Below, one piece after another: positions 54,821-64,000 of a DNA stretch of 64,000 nt; position 1 is the first letter of the stretch, and each line of letters opens with the position of its first letter. Position numbers and translations under genes: made by a program. Source of the DNA: Bryoerythrophyllum caledonicum (taxonomy: Eukaryota > Streptophyta > Bryopsida > Pottiales > Pottiaceae); assembly GCA_963971425.1 (NCBI GenBank), contig OZ020514.1, positions 28,012,602 through 28,076,601 of the forward strand, written 5' to 3'. Below the pieces are notes generated by a model, which was given only the letters and a program-made list of their open reading frames with translations, ran no database searches and was not told the DNA's origin.

Positions 54821-57226
54821 TTAATCATGGCACAGCCAGAATCCTTCTTTGAGTTTGCAGGGCATCTCAGAAAGTGGCTTGTCAAGCTCGTCGATGACGT
54901 CCTTCCAATCTTGCACATATAGGCGGTTGGACTCTCCATACCCTCCGCACTTAGACTTTCCATATGCCCAGTAGTCCACGTACTTCTGGAGCCTTGTCTT
55001 TATGAAATTTTTGTTCTCCGTCGCTTTTCCTGGTCTTGTCTCTGGCAACATCTCGGTTTCCGACTGGATTTTGCTCCTCATTACTCCACATGGGCTTGAA
55101 TGGGACGGGCTTGGAATGTCCACATTCCTCTTCCTTTTAGAGTTTCATCGGCTGTTTATTCATGGGTAATCACTTTGCGTCAACGGTAGATTGCTTGATT
55201 TTCATAATAGGCACACCGTCATTGTCAAAGTAGAACTTGAAAAGATGCATCTCACTTATTCCCACTAGGAGTGTCGCCCCGCTGCATATGTAGACTTTGA
55301 CGTACAATTTAAAGTCGGCCACCTCTTGGATAACTTTGGGCATGAAGGCTAGTTTTTGTGACTTCATGAAAGCCTTCATGAGATCGGCTAGAATACATGT
55401 ACTACTTTTCTTAAGTTCTTTTTATAGATGACTAAGTAAGCATCAATATCTTCATACGTATGTCCGACCACCTAGAAGCCGATCTAATATCCTTGAAAAT
55501 AATTCAAGCAATTAACAGTGACAAGAATGCCATAAAATATTGGTCCTTGTTGTCTTTTGCTGAGTTGTTGAGCTGCAGAAATCATTTTGGTGGCAAGGAT
55601 TTTGGTCCCCTGAAAGCACTCAGCTCCACGGGCTCTAAAGCATCAACGCACGTGTTCTTCCCTTACATGAGCGCTTTGAACATTGAATTTGTATGTGGGT
55701 GCTTGAAAAGAGCGTGCGTCTCATGTAGTGGTGTTCCCTCAAGCCGCGTAAAATGTTTTGCTAGAGAGAAGATGGTGGTGTTTGAATCTCCAGGCCATAA
55801 AGTAGGAGCGTAGTGTGTATACGCTCCGTTGACATGATCGTGCACCACTATTTCAGTGACATTTATAAGAAGCTATTCGAGACTAGATGTTGCCATAGTA
55901 GTCCTCCACATGCGTGGAAGAGCTGTCTTTGTAGTGTCCATCTTGTCGTAAATGACACAAAGAAAGGTCCATCTTGTCGTGAATGACACAAAGAAAAGCG
56001 AGCGTGCCCTTTGGAGTCGTCAGTAAGAATTGGTTGAACTCATTGCAAGTACTGTATTTTGCGAAGGTGCTTCCAGATGACTTGATAGCAACATGTCCAA
56101 AGAATTCCTCTCTGACCCTGCAAACCGTGGAATGACTTAGAGGTGGTAGTCTATAGAAGTTGTTTGTCTGCAAAATGAAACAATACCCTAGTGAGAGGAG
56201 AATTTCTGAAGAATAATCCAATAGACAGTGCAAAATACAGAGGTAATCAATTGAAGGTCCATGCATGTTAGCAAAGATCAAGCCGGAGAACTTCGGTTGA
56301 GATACTACGACTTTGGATGACTCATGATAGAGATTACAAGTTCATATCAATATGCAAGGATTGATTAAGTACCTCATTAACGTTGGCACGTATTTACTTC
56401 CAATTATTTCCAGGCGGAAGATACTTGAGAGTGTCAATCAGACGATTTTGACACTCCGCATTTGGTGAGGCATTTGATCCGCATTGTCATTAATAATGGA
56501 CGTCATTGTCCCCATGGCTTATACAATGGCAAGCCGTGGGCACTTATGCCCTTGTTACCATGAGTAGCATAGATAATTCATCTATTGAAGTGTCCCATGT
56601 ACGTGTGAAACGTGGGTTTTTGTATTCCATGGGTCGTGTACCATGCAACGGAACAAACCTCCGTTCCCAAGAGCGTGACGTATTTTCTCTTCCAGTCCTC
56701 ATCAATGGAGTAAAACTGCTCGCCTACCAAGATCGCATACTTCTTTCTCTCTTCGAAGGATTTGTCATAGAATTTTTGTCTAACAGATAGAGTTCGGGAT
56801 TGTAGAAAATATTGGCAGCAACGTTTCAGACAACACCTTTCCGAGCTGACCTTGCAAATTTTGTCGTTGGTAGTCCTCTTGGAGTCGTGGTGTACAAAGA
56901 GTCCTTGTTTATATCTTGCTGTCAAGAAATGAAGCAGTATGGCTCTATTGGATAACCCCCCAAATGAGCATCAGAATTATGTGGTAATGGCCGGGATGCA
57001 AAATGATAATTTTTATGTCAATGACCGGCCGGAAGGGAAACAACATTCCAAAATTGTGCCACAATTCATGACCCGTAATTCTCTTCTTGTTCTCAATAAA
57101 AACGTCTAGGATCGTTACACCGATGTTATCTTCATCCAACCAATTAGTACGGAAATGATCTGTTGGAAACGTGGCTATGATTCTCTGAGAGCAGAGTAGC
57201 AACCCATTTCCGTCCAACCGCTGCAC
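54821..57226 (-). pseudogene. DUF7869-like family gene, copy 3 (minus strand), fullest domain order
   Basis: Read on the minus strand the blocks are as follows. At 57226-56945: TGHELWHNFGMLFPFRP. At 56925-56578: a cysteine cluster (CCLKRCCQYF), then TEVCSVAWYTTHGIQKPTF, the N-terminal pattern of this family. At 56281-55883: KYSTCNEFNQFLLTTPKG. At 55848-55663: HDHVNGAYTHYAPTLWPGD and KHFTRLEGTPLHETHALF. Next, after a frame change, LQLNNSAKDNKDQYFMAF and VVGHTYEDID (55442-55471), the DUF7869 signature. The C-terminal pieces at 55379-55170 and 55123-54821 end with YGESNRLYVQDWKDVI. At least five stops or frameshifts are present. The function is unknown; family-wide multicopy behaviour suggests transposon ancestry. 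Confidence 0.72.
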
Positions 57227-57269
57227 TTCAAGTCCAACTCAACTTTCTTGCGGTACAAATAGAGAATTG

Positions 57270-58110
57270 TCTGACCAAAGATCTCCAGATGGAATTATAG
57301 CAGCTGCCCTTCTTCAGAAGACGGTCCACAGAAGTGTATGAACAAGTGAATTGTACCCGTGTTCAAAGGAAATGTGTGGTAAATTTTCCGCCATGGAAAT
57401 GGCCGTTGGTCTAAGTAACTCAAACTCCCTTGAACCAACTGGTATGTCAACTTCAAGTTGTCGCCCTACTGGGTGAACCTCAACAATGGACGCTACTCAA
57501 ATCTTGCCAAAACCCAGCCTTTTAAGATTCACGGACATTCCTGACTGCAGAAGTTCCGAGCTTCCTGTAGACTCTTGGGATGGTTCATTGTCTTCCGTGT
57601 AATTCACATGTCTATAATTGGAGCACTCAGCTGTGACCATGGCAAGTTCGTCTGGGTCATGCTCCCACCACTAAGAGTCAAATATACTTTCGTGCTGCAT
57701 CGGTAGATCCTTGGTTGGTGGCAGATGCCCTCAAATGGGAGTATCAGTGGATGTGGATACAAACTTGATGATCAAACTTAATGTCAAAGACTAGCCAAAG
57801 ATCTCTGAATGACCGAAGACAAATCTACGACCACTCCGACGACAAAGTAGGGAGGAGTTGAAAGTGCCAGGCATATTCAACCAAAGATCTTTGATTAAAT
57901 AGAACCAGGTCGCCGACCACACTTACAAGCCTGAAGATGAAGCACTGCTGATCACGTAGAAATTTTGGGACTATTGTAGCCGGAGATAACATGCGTGAGT
58001 CCAATATGGTAGCCACTAGTTTCAGGGAGAGCAACCAGTTTTAGCTGATGAACTAACAGAAAAGCCAGACTTGCACGGCTTGAACAGTTGGAGATCTATG
58101 TTTGGCTTTT
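57270..58110. repeat. GATCTCC-motif region related to repeat family B
   Basis: ACCAAAGATCTCC-type words recur at about 57279, 57799, 57884 (GATCTTTG variant) and 58090 (GGAGATCTATG). Similar words mark family B at 50.1-51 kb and 62.5-63.95 kb. The sequence between them is not clearly alignable by eye, so membership in the family is tentative. A 69-codon minus-strand frame (58034-57825) is unsupported. Confidence 0.4.
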
Positions 58111-59518
58111 GTTAATATGTTGAGGTCGTAAAAGAAGCACTTGCCATACTGAATTTTGCGGAATAGGCAGAGAGGTCCAGTTAGAAACGCGCGGACAAGA
58201 GCTCTAGAGCTCACACCAAGCAATTACAACATCTTATATTCGGAGTTGAAAAAAATCAAGGCTTCTAGGCTATGACAATATTAGCAAAGATAAATTAGTT
58301 ACAAAAGCACTACACAATAGTTTCTAAACGACTAAAAGTTCAAAATGCAACACAATCTTGACCATTCCTCACTAGAAGATAGCGGATACGGAATCATACG
58401 AGCAAACATACGTGACATACCTGGAATAATGTCAAATCGTTGCATTGCACTTTACTACCACAAATTTGCATACACGAATGCTCTCACTAGCGCGCTCAGC
58501 TCCCACAGTATCCCAAACCGCTAGTACGAAAAAGGATGAGAGATGAGTTGAAGAATACTCTTATCCACCCTCCCCAACACCTCTTAGAGGGAAAATTTAG
58601 ACGCTCAAATTTGAAACGGATCTTGGGCATGCATGCTCGTTCAACCTAATTGATGTACACCATCATGATAGTGCGCATTCTTCAACATGCCTACGACCAA
58701 GGCCACATTGCACTCATGATAATGAAAGGCTCATACTCTTGGGATGATCGTATTGTAAAGAAACCATGCCGTTCCTTGAGTGCTGCTCATTGAAAAAATA
58801 AAAATGAAGTATGCCCCATGATGTTTTTTTGTAGAAACTAGGGCCATAAAACGTCATAGACTATAACACAATGTAATGTAATTGTATTGGACTTTAGGTA
58901 TTCACCTTTGTGAATGAAATAATACCACACCCCAGAGAAAAAATTTGTCTTCTTTTGTCCATTAATCATATTCAAGGGTGAATGCACACTACGGTCGACC
59001 CCCTGGCCGTTTTTGGTTCTCCAATACAAATAGATCAACGAGTACAACTGGTATGAAATTATGGATCCCAAATATGCCGGCAAATCTGTGTATATTTGGA
59101 AAAGCGTGCACGTCGTGCACATGGTGTGTTTGTCGTATCTTCTGACAGTTGACAATTCTTTTTCGTTCACATGATTATTGCCAAAAATGTACTCTCTTCT
59201 TACTGTTTGTACATTCTTTGTATAGTTGATCAATGTCGATATAGAATGTATGCTCTTCGTAGATTTAGTGCTTTAGCCACCTTGATTTTTGGTCTAGGGT
59301 TGTGAAGACATCGACTTGTTTAGAGATGAAGGCAATGTGCTCATCATTTAGGGCACTGTGTTTGACGTGTTTCTGATTGTAAGTGGATTTAGGGGATGAA
59401 TTGTACAGAGATGATGGCAATGTACATGAGATTGATGGCGGTTTGAGGTGAAGTGTTGACAGCGATAGACTAGTATTTCATTGCTTTTTAGAGTAGACGG
59501 TTGTCAGCGTTAAGGGCA
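58111..59518. other. No certain gene
   Basis: A 131-codon minus-strand frame at 59233-58838 has no recognisable domain and atypical composition. At 59.3-59.45 kb a short imperfect direct repeat (AGAGATGAAGGCAATGT / AGAGATGATGGCAATGT) precedes copy 4, possibly in its 5' leader or promoter. No clear TATA box was chosen. Confidence 0.35.
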
Positions 59519-60717
59519 ATGGGAAATAATCGTGTTGTAGATAAACGTGCGGGATCAAAAAGGAAGGGTCCTCGTGCAAGGGCTGAGGAGTACGTTGCAA
59601 CTAGAGATAGTTTGAGAGATGGGGAAGCAGATAGACAACAGAGACGTCGGCAACTGCAGAAGGAGAGAGAAGAAGAAGCAAGATTGCTTGCCACTACCTC
59701 TGAAAATGGAGAAGAAGGTAGTGAGTTGTCTTCACGCAAAGTATGTCATGTTGTATCCGAGATCGTGAATTTTTTCACCACTAAGATGCAAGCTTGTCCT
59801 ACCGCATCTTCAAGACTGAAGATCAAGGAGTGTTTTTTGGAGGATGAGTGCATCAGGTTATTCCTTCCAGAATATTACCTTTGTAAACAAGATGCAATGG
59901 TTCAATTTCAATTTTTGGAGAACCATCAAAAAGAGTTAGAGGCCGTTAAGGGTTTTCAATCAGCAGACAAGCTTGCTAGGAAGGTTGTTCTTCTAGATGC
60001 AGCTATATCTTCAGATGTAAAAATCATAAAAGCTTTGTCTATGATTTTAAAGGTGAATCCATATAACTTAAGGGTAGCATCACAACGCAAGAGTATGCGT
60101 TTGGGCAACATGCCTTTTGTATTGGCAAGTCCAAAGAAGAGGCCAGGTATGTCTGAAGAAATTAGAGACATCGTTGTAAAATGTTGGATTGGAGAAACTC
60201 GCGTAAGTCCCAACAAGAAGGAGATTGTTCAAAAGTGGATAAGTCAGAAGACATACGAAAAACACTGCATCCAGTACTTGCTTGAAACTCAAGTATGTAT
60301 ATTTTCTAGGCTTTAGTACATTCTGTATGGTTTTCATATTGTGCCAAATCTTTTATTTAACAGTTCGTTGCATTATATCTTCTTTCAACTATATTATGTA
60401 CAATTTAGTGTATGATGTATTTTTTTTATACCTTTCAGTACATTATGTATAAGTTTTATGCCATTTGTATCAATATTGTTCATAGTTTGATATCTTCTTA
60501 TAGTTTCTACACTTGTATGCAGACGACATTCTATAACAGATTTGTGGAAGCGCATCCTGATGTTGTAATAAAAATGAGAGCATTTGAAAAATTGAAGCCA
60601 TATTTTGTTAGAGCCTGTAATGAAAGGAATGTATGTTGTTGTCGCTACCATGTTGAGATTGACATGCTTAGAGAAGGGTTCAATAGAATTCAAAATACAA
60701 GAAAAAGACTTGTTTAG
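59519..60717 (+). CDS. DUF7869-like family gene, copy 4: two-exon N-terminal part, best-preserved copy
   Basis: Exon 1 (59519-60292, 258 codons) begins MGNNRVVDKRAGSKRKGP, matching copy 2. An ATG is preferred over the TTG six codons upstream. It has a basic Arg/Gln/Glu-rich coiled coil at about residues 25-55. An intron with GT (60293) and AG (60522) joins in phase 0 to exon 2 (60523-60717), giving ETQ-TTFYNRF, then FEKLKPYFVRACNERN and VCCCRYHVEIDML. This is the cysteine motif before the catalytic-like half of the family. The 322-residue product ends at TAG (60715). Since a duplicated segment 93 bp on has CAG at the same place, the stop is probably a recent mutation and the frame originally continued to 61071. 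The DxAENY half is missing downstream. Confidence 0.6.
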
Positions 60718-61074
60718 AAACTCATCACTTCCTACTTCCTATTGTGCACCGCTCAATCTGTATCTGTAGCAATGTCTTACCTTCCATTCGAAAACTCTAG
60801 ACTTGTACAGAAACTCATCACTTCTTCCTTCCCATTGTGCATCACTCGTCCTGTATTTGTGAATACAACAACTGATGAGTATGTTTTTGAAACCCCCGAA
60901 TCTCAGTGTGGCAATAGTGCCTTTTATCTAGGACTTTGTAATACTATAGACAACTCTCCTAGTCAAGCCATTAGGAGCAGTGAGGCATTGTTCGGGCACG
61001 TTGTGTTAGAAGATGCAGAAATCCTTCACCAATCTCCTACCACCACATGTGAATCAGCTAATCAGAGGACGTGA
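60700..61074 (+). pseudogene. In-frame continuation of copy 4 beyond the TAG, with a 93-bp tandem duplication
   Basis: The frame stays open for 118 codons after 60717. It contains RLV-stop-KLITSYFLLC, and 93 bp later RLVQKLITSSFPLC. The unit (starts 60718 and 60811) is duplicated in tandem with exactly 31 codons period, so the frame is conserved. The rest, to 61071, is Thr/Ser-rich and unlike any domain I know. Alternatively each TAG/CAG could serve as a splice acceptor, as both are followed by AAACTCATC. Confidence 0.5.
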
Positions 61075-62439
61075 AGGTTTGTCTTACAAAGGACTTATGG
61101 TTGGTATGAGAACTGTGCAATTACCATTTTGAACTTCAAATTTGAATAATCAATATGTAGCTTGTATGTGCTCTATCTTACAATGGATTTTACGTACAGA
61201 TTTCAAGATGGGAGCAACAATAGTGCCTTTTAAGTTCATTTCAATACACACTGCAAAAAAGGGTAAGTTCTATCTGCATTCTTTCTTTCTTTTTAGGTTT
61301 CTTGCCGTTTTCCTTTAATTTAGTTTAGTGAAGAATTTCAAGCAACTTATTAGTTTTGGAAAAAGATTTATAAGCCATTTAGTATTAAAAAATTTCACTT
61401 AGCAACAAGGTTGATATGGAGAGAAATGTTATCACAGTTTATTTGGAAAGGTGGTCAGTTGTTACAAATAATTTTATCCATTACCACTATTTTTTTCTAG
61501 GTTGTACACAGATTAGTGTTATGTCTAGGATATTTATTACGTGTTCTATGGCAGGAGTACAACTAAATATTCTATCACTTGGAGATTGTATGAACTTGAA
61601 AACAGTTTTGTGGTAAGTTTCTCTACTTTGTATTAGTTTGTTTGTAATCGCATTTTGTATCCAAGTTTATGTGATTCGTAGTTTGGAATATTGATTTGTA
61701 CTCATGAAAGTATGAATGTTGTTTGGAGTGTTTATTAGAAGAGTTTGCACTGTGTAAAAACAAATGTAAGGTACAATCTGGGGTGATCATCTATTTGTAC
61801 TCCAAGTCAAGTATACTATTTGTATCATTTGTACTAATTTGTTACAAATCTACCGTGAAAACCAAGTACAAAGTATGCAAATTTTGGTGTTTTAGATTTT
61901 GTACTTCTAGTCAATTTTTTTTGGTTTTGTTTGTACTAATTGTAAAGGTTATACTTGTCTTTGTGGAATGATGATATGTTTGTACTAGGCATCAACTTTA
62001 TTATTTGTACCGTTTGTACCAATTTGTACTTAGTGTACTGTGATTGTACATGTTGGAAACAATTACTGTGATTGTACATGTTGGAAACAATTTATTCTTG
62101 GACTTTTATTTTTAGTATTTTTTGTTTGTACCAGATAGTACTAGTGTATACTAGTGTGTATTAGTTGTACTAGTTGTACTAGTTGCACTAGATAGTTTGT
62201 GTTAATTGCGATGATTGTACTCAAATCTTGTTATTTCTTCTATGATATTATAGTTTCTCTTGCAATTGGACTAGGTTTAGGGTGAGCGTTTTATGGGTTT
62301 TGCTAGTGACTAAAGAGAATGTCTACAGCCATACTCAAACTATTGGGAGTGTTTTGGTTAACTGTTGCTAGGTTAGTACATCTAAAGAAACTCAAATCCT
62401 TAGAGGTACTAAATTCTATATTGTTTAAAGCATTAATGT
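61075..62439. other. TTGTAC-rich non-coding tract
   Basis: From about 61.6 to 62.23 kb TTGTAC or TTTGTACTA recurs well over ten times. A perfect 28-bp tandem duplication (two copies) occupies 62036-62091, and GTACTAGT words cluster at 62.13-62.18 kb. Short frames at 61.4-61.97 kb carry no recognisable domain. The C-terminal half expected of copy 4 is not found here. Confidence 0.55.
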
Positions 62440-62449
62440 TGTATTTAAC

Positions 62450-62479
62450 TATTTCTGGACTTTGCAAAGTCCAGAAATA
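62450..62479. repeat. Perfect 30-bp palindrome with no loop
   Basis: The centre is CTGGACTTTGCAAAGTCCAG, extended by TATTT on the left and AAATA on the right, all perfectly complementary. The homologous site at 48332-48361 has one mismatched pair. Its constant position suggests it marks the end of the repeat family or serves as a binding site. Confidence 0.92.
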
Positions 62480-63089
62480 AGGAAGAAGGATTTTAGTCTA
62501 CTAAAATATTGGCACCAAAGAAATTGAAAGGGATACCCAGTTAATATATTTTAATCATTCAGCCGGATATCTCCGGATGGTTTCAGTGATACGATACGAA
62601 TCGAATATAGTGATAGAACAAGCGTAAAATTTCGTTCGTCGTGATCGACAAAATGATAACAACTTTCAAGCTAACATGGTTATAAAACATACCATGTAAT
62701 ATGGTGTACTGTACATTTCAATGGTAATATCGTGTCGAAGATTAGTACAATGCATTTCAGAGCTTGAAGCATTGACATGTAAGGAATGCCGTTCAGCCAT
62801 CCGGAGATATCTGGTCGAAAGCAAAGTACTAAAGAAATAATTTCTCGGTTGTTCAAAAACGACAATTCTACTTCGAAAGGGAGTCTCTTTACAAAAGCGT
62901 CTCATATAAGAATGTACGAAAAAATTGTGACTAGTCTCAACGAAACTCCTGGATCTAACAACAAATTCTATCCTTGCACTACCTCTCTGAAGAGCTCTAA
63001 AGATCCTCCTGGTGTACCGGTGCGTACATGTCCGAATCGACATCAGACCCTGTGTCACACCCAGTTTGAAGTGGGCTACAGTAGCCCTC

Positions 63090-63320
63090 CTAGTCAGATT
63101 CCTCCTCCTCTTCATACCATGGGTCGTCCTCCTCGTCTTCTTCAGCCGATGCATCTCCATGGAGGGTCTCATCTACTTCGGAGTCGATCTCCTCGTCCTT
63201 GGCGTCGTAGTCGATGTCGTCGTTCTCCTCATGAACATACACTCTCTCCATCTTTTGTGTAACTCTCTTCTCTACCAAATCCGTATCTTCCCTCTCCCTC
63301 TTCCTACTTGCGAAAGCCAT
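63090..63320 (-). CDS. Acidic ORF of repeat family B, longer open copy
   Basis: The ATG at 63320 is preferred because it aligns with the start of the other copy; a further ATG 15 bp upstream is in frame. The product is 76 residues: a basic start (MAFASRKRERE), then a Glu/Asp-dominated stretch with repeated EED/EEE and the motif DDPWYEEEEESD before a TAG. Beyond the stop the sequence continues homologous to the other copy (CSPLQTGCDTGSDVD), so the full protein was probably longer. The promoter TATA is about 85 bp upstream. No known domain. Confidence 0.5.
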   Translation of the reverse strand: MAFASRKREREDTDLVEKRVTQKMERVYVHEENDDIDYDAKDEEIDSEVDETLHGDASAEEDEEDDPWYEEEEESD

Positions 63321-64000
63321 CTCCTCTCTCTCCACCTTGGCTATGGACTAACAATACTTAAGGTTGAACCACAAAACATATGGATTGCTGCACACTTGAA
63401 CCCTCTCTTATATTTTCCTCCCTACCCACCCATTTATTACACTTCTCGAGCGCAGGTAGAGGAAGTGTAATTGAGTTGAGTCGCCATAACACCGAGACTG
63501 ATATAATTAAAGGTAGATTCCACAGTCTTGACTCAACAATATGGGAAATTAAGCATGGTAGGCCACGCGTCAAGCATCCGGTCCTAATGTGCTCTGGGGA
63601 GTAATATCTCCGCCGCCAACCATCAGCATCACTTGAATAAAAAGAAGGTACTTGGATGACTGATATGTACTTGGTCTTTGACCGCCCTTTTTCATTTTAG
63701 CACTAGCATGTTATAAAACTAAAGAGGAACCTATCAGGAGAAAGCCCAAAAGGTCTCGGACAAGTTCCATCGTCAGATGAATTGCAATTTTTTAGTCAGT
63801 GAAGATCTCCGGATTGGATACTATACTCTTCAGAACACTTAGGTAGTATCATGATCCTCTTCATGGACCCTATTGTAGAGAATGGTGGATGAGAATTTCC
63901 TATCCGGAGATCTCCGGCTAGATCTATGACTGATGTACATGGCAATACATGAACATCCTTCCGTCCACGTTATTTGAAGATAACATCTGACCTTAGGCCA

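Larger units (their letters stand above)
62440..64000 (-). repeat. Unclassified repeat family B, minus-oriented copy (continues past window)
   Basis: On the minus strand this runs from the window edge through the upstream region, the promoter (TATAAGAG, 63412-63405), the acidic ORF (63320-63090) and a 3' part to a terminal 30-bp palindrome at 62450-62479. About 63.02-64.0 kb matches 50.69-51.95 kb in inverted orientation; 62.44-62.65 kb matches 48.33-48.54 kb. GGAGATCTCC or GATATCTCCGGAT palindromes occur at about 62565, 62802, 63807 and 63902. The 5' end is outside the window. Confidence 0.8.

Noticed and set aside
54821..55123. JmjC-like LYVQDW motif
   Set aside because: The surrounding sequence follows the C-terminal order of the DUF7869-like copy, not a JmjC domain; iron-binding residues are not seen.
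58838..59233. 131-codon minus-strand open frame
   Set aside because: Low-complexity composition, no family resemblance, and no matching context.
1..64000. tRNA, rRNA and CRISPR-like features
   Set aside because: No cloverleaf with a convincing GTTCRANNC arm, no rRNA-like conserved blocks and no repeat-spacer array were found; the 10-bp and 40-bp arrays have no spacers.

Overview
The window looks like a stretch of a large, repeat-rich plant (land plant or streptophyte alga) genome. The signs are plant-type TTTAGGG repeats, a Ty1/copia retrotransposon, a hAT-like transposase relic, a CACTA-type element, GT-AG introns and AT-rich non-coding DNA. The species cannot be named from the sequence. 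No complete, undamaged gene is visible. Most protein-like segments carry stops or frameshifts and belong to mobile or multicopy families.

Layout. 1-3.1 kb: nothing recognised. 3.1-6.4 kb: TCCGGA-rich block with a 33-bp tandem repeat and a broken minus-strand gene containing a long coiled coil and interrupted by a 34-bp-arm hairpin. 6.7-8.1 kb: hAT-like transposase pseudogene. 9.3-9.8 kb: perfect 10-bp tandem array, 44 full copies. 10.6-16.7 kb: decayed coiled-coil and RING-like pseudogenes on both strands. 19.6 kb: 237-bp MITE-like element. 20.9-26.5 kb: copia element with both LTRs, split by a 591-bp TIR element in its integrase. 28.9-30.4 kb: duplicated C-rich segments. 20.6 and 30.5 kb: two arrays of one 40-bp dyad-symmetric repeat. 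32.8-35.2 kb: 2,437-bp non-autonomous CACTA-type transposon. 37.5-38.1, 42.3-44.6, 54.8-57.2 (minus) and 59.5-61.1 kb: four divergent copies of one uncharacterised family that I associate with DUF7869. 44.6-48.3 kb: further pseudogenes, including an FCP1/NIF phosphatase-like fragment. 50.1-52 kb and, inverted, 62.4-64 kb: two copies of an unclassified repeat family with its own TATA box, a short acidic ORF and recurrent GGAGATCTCC palindromes. 53.6 kb: interstitial telomeric repeats.

How it fits together. The window is mainly a record of repeated insertion and decay, not a set of cooperating genes. The most useful material is the DUF7869-like family: together the copies show its domain order, intron positions and damage. 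Next are the CACTA element and the inverted 50/63-kb family. Statements about families come from motif recognition by eye, not from searches.
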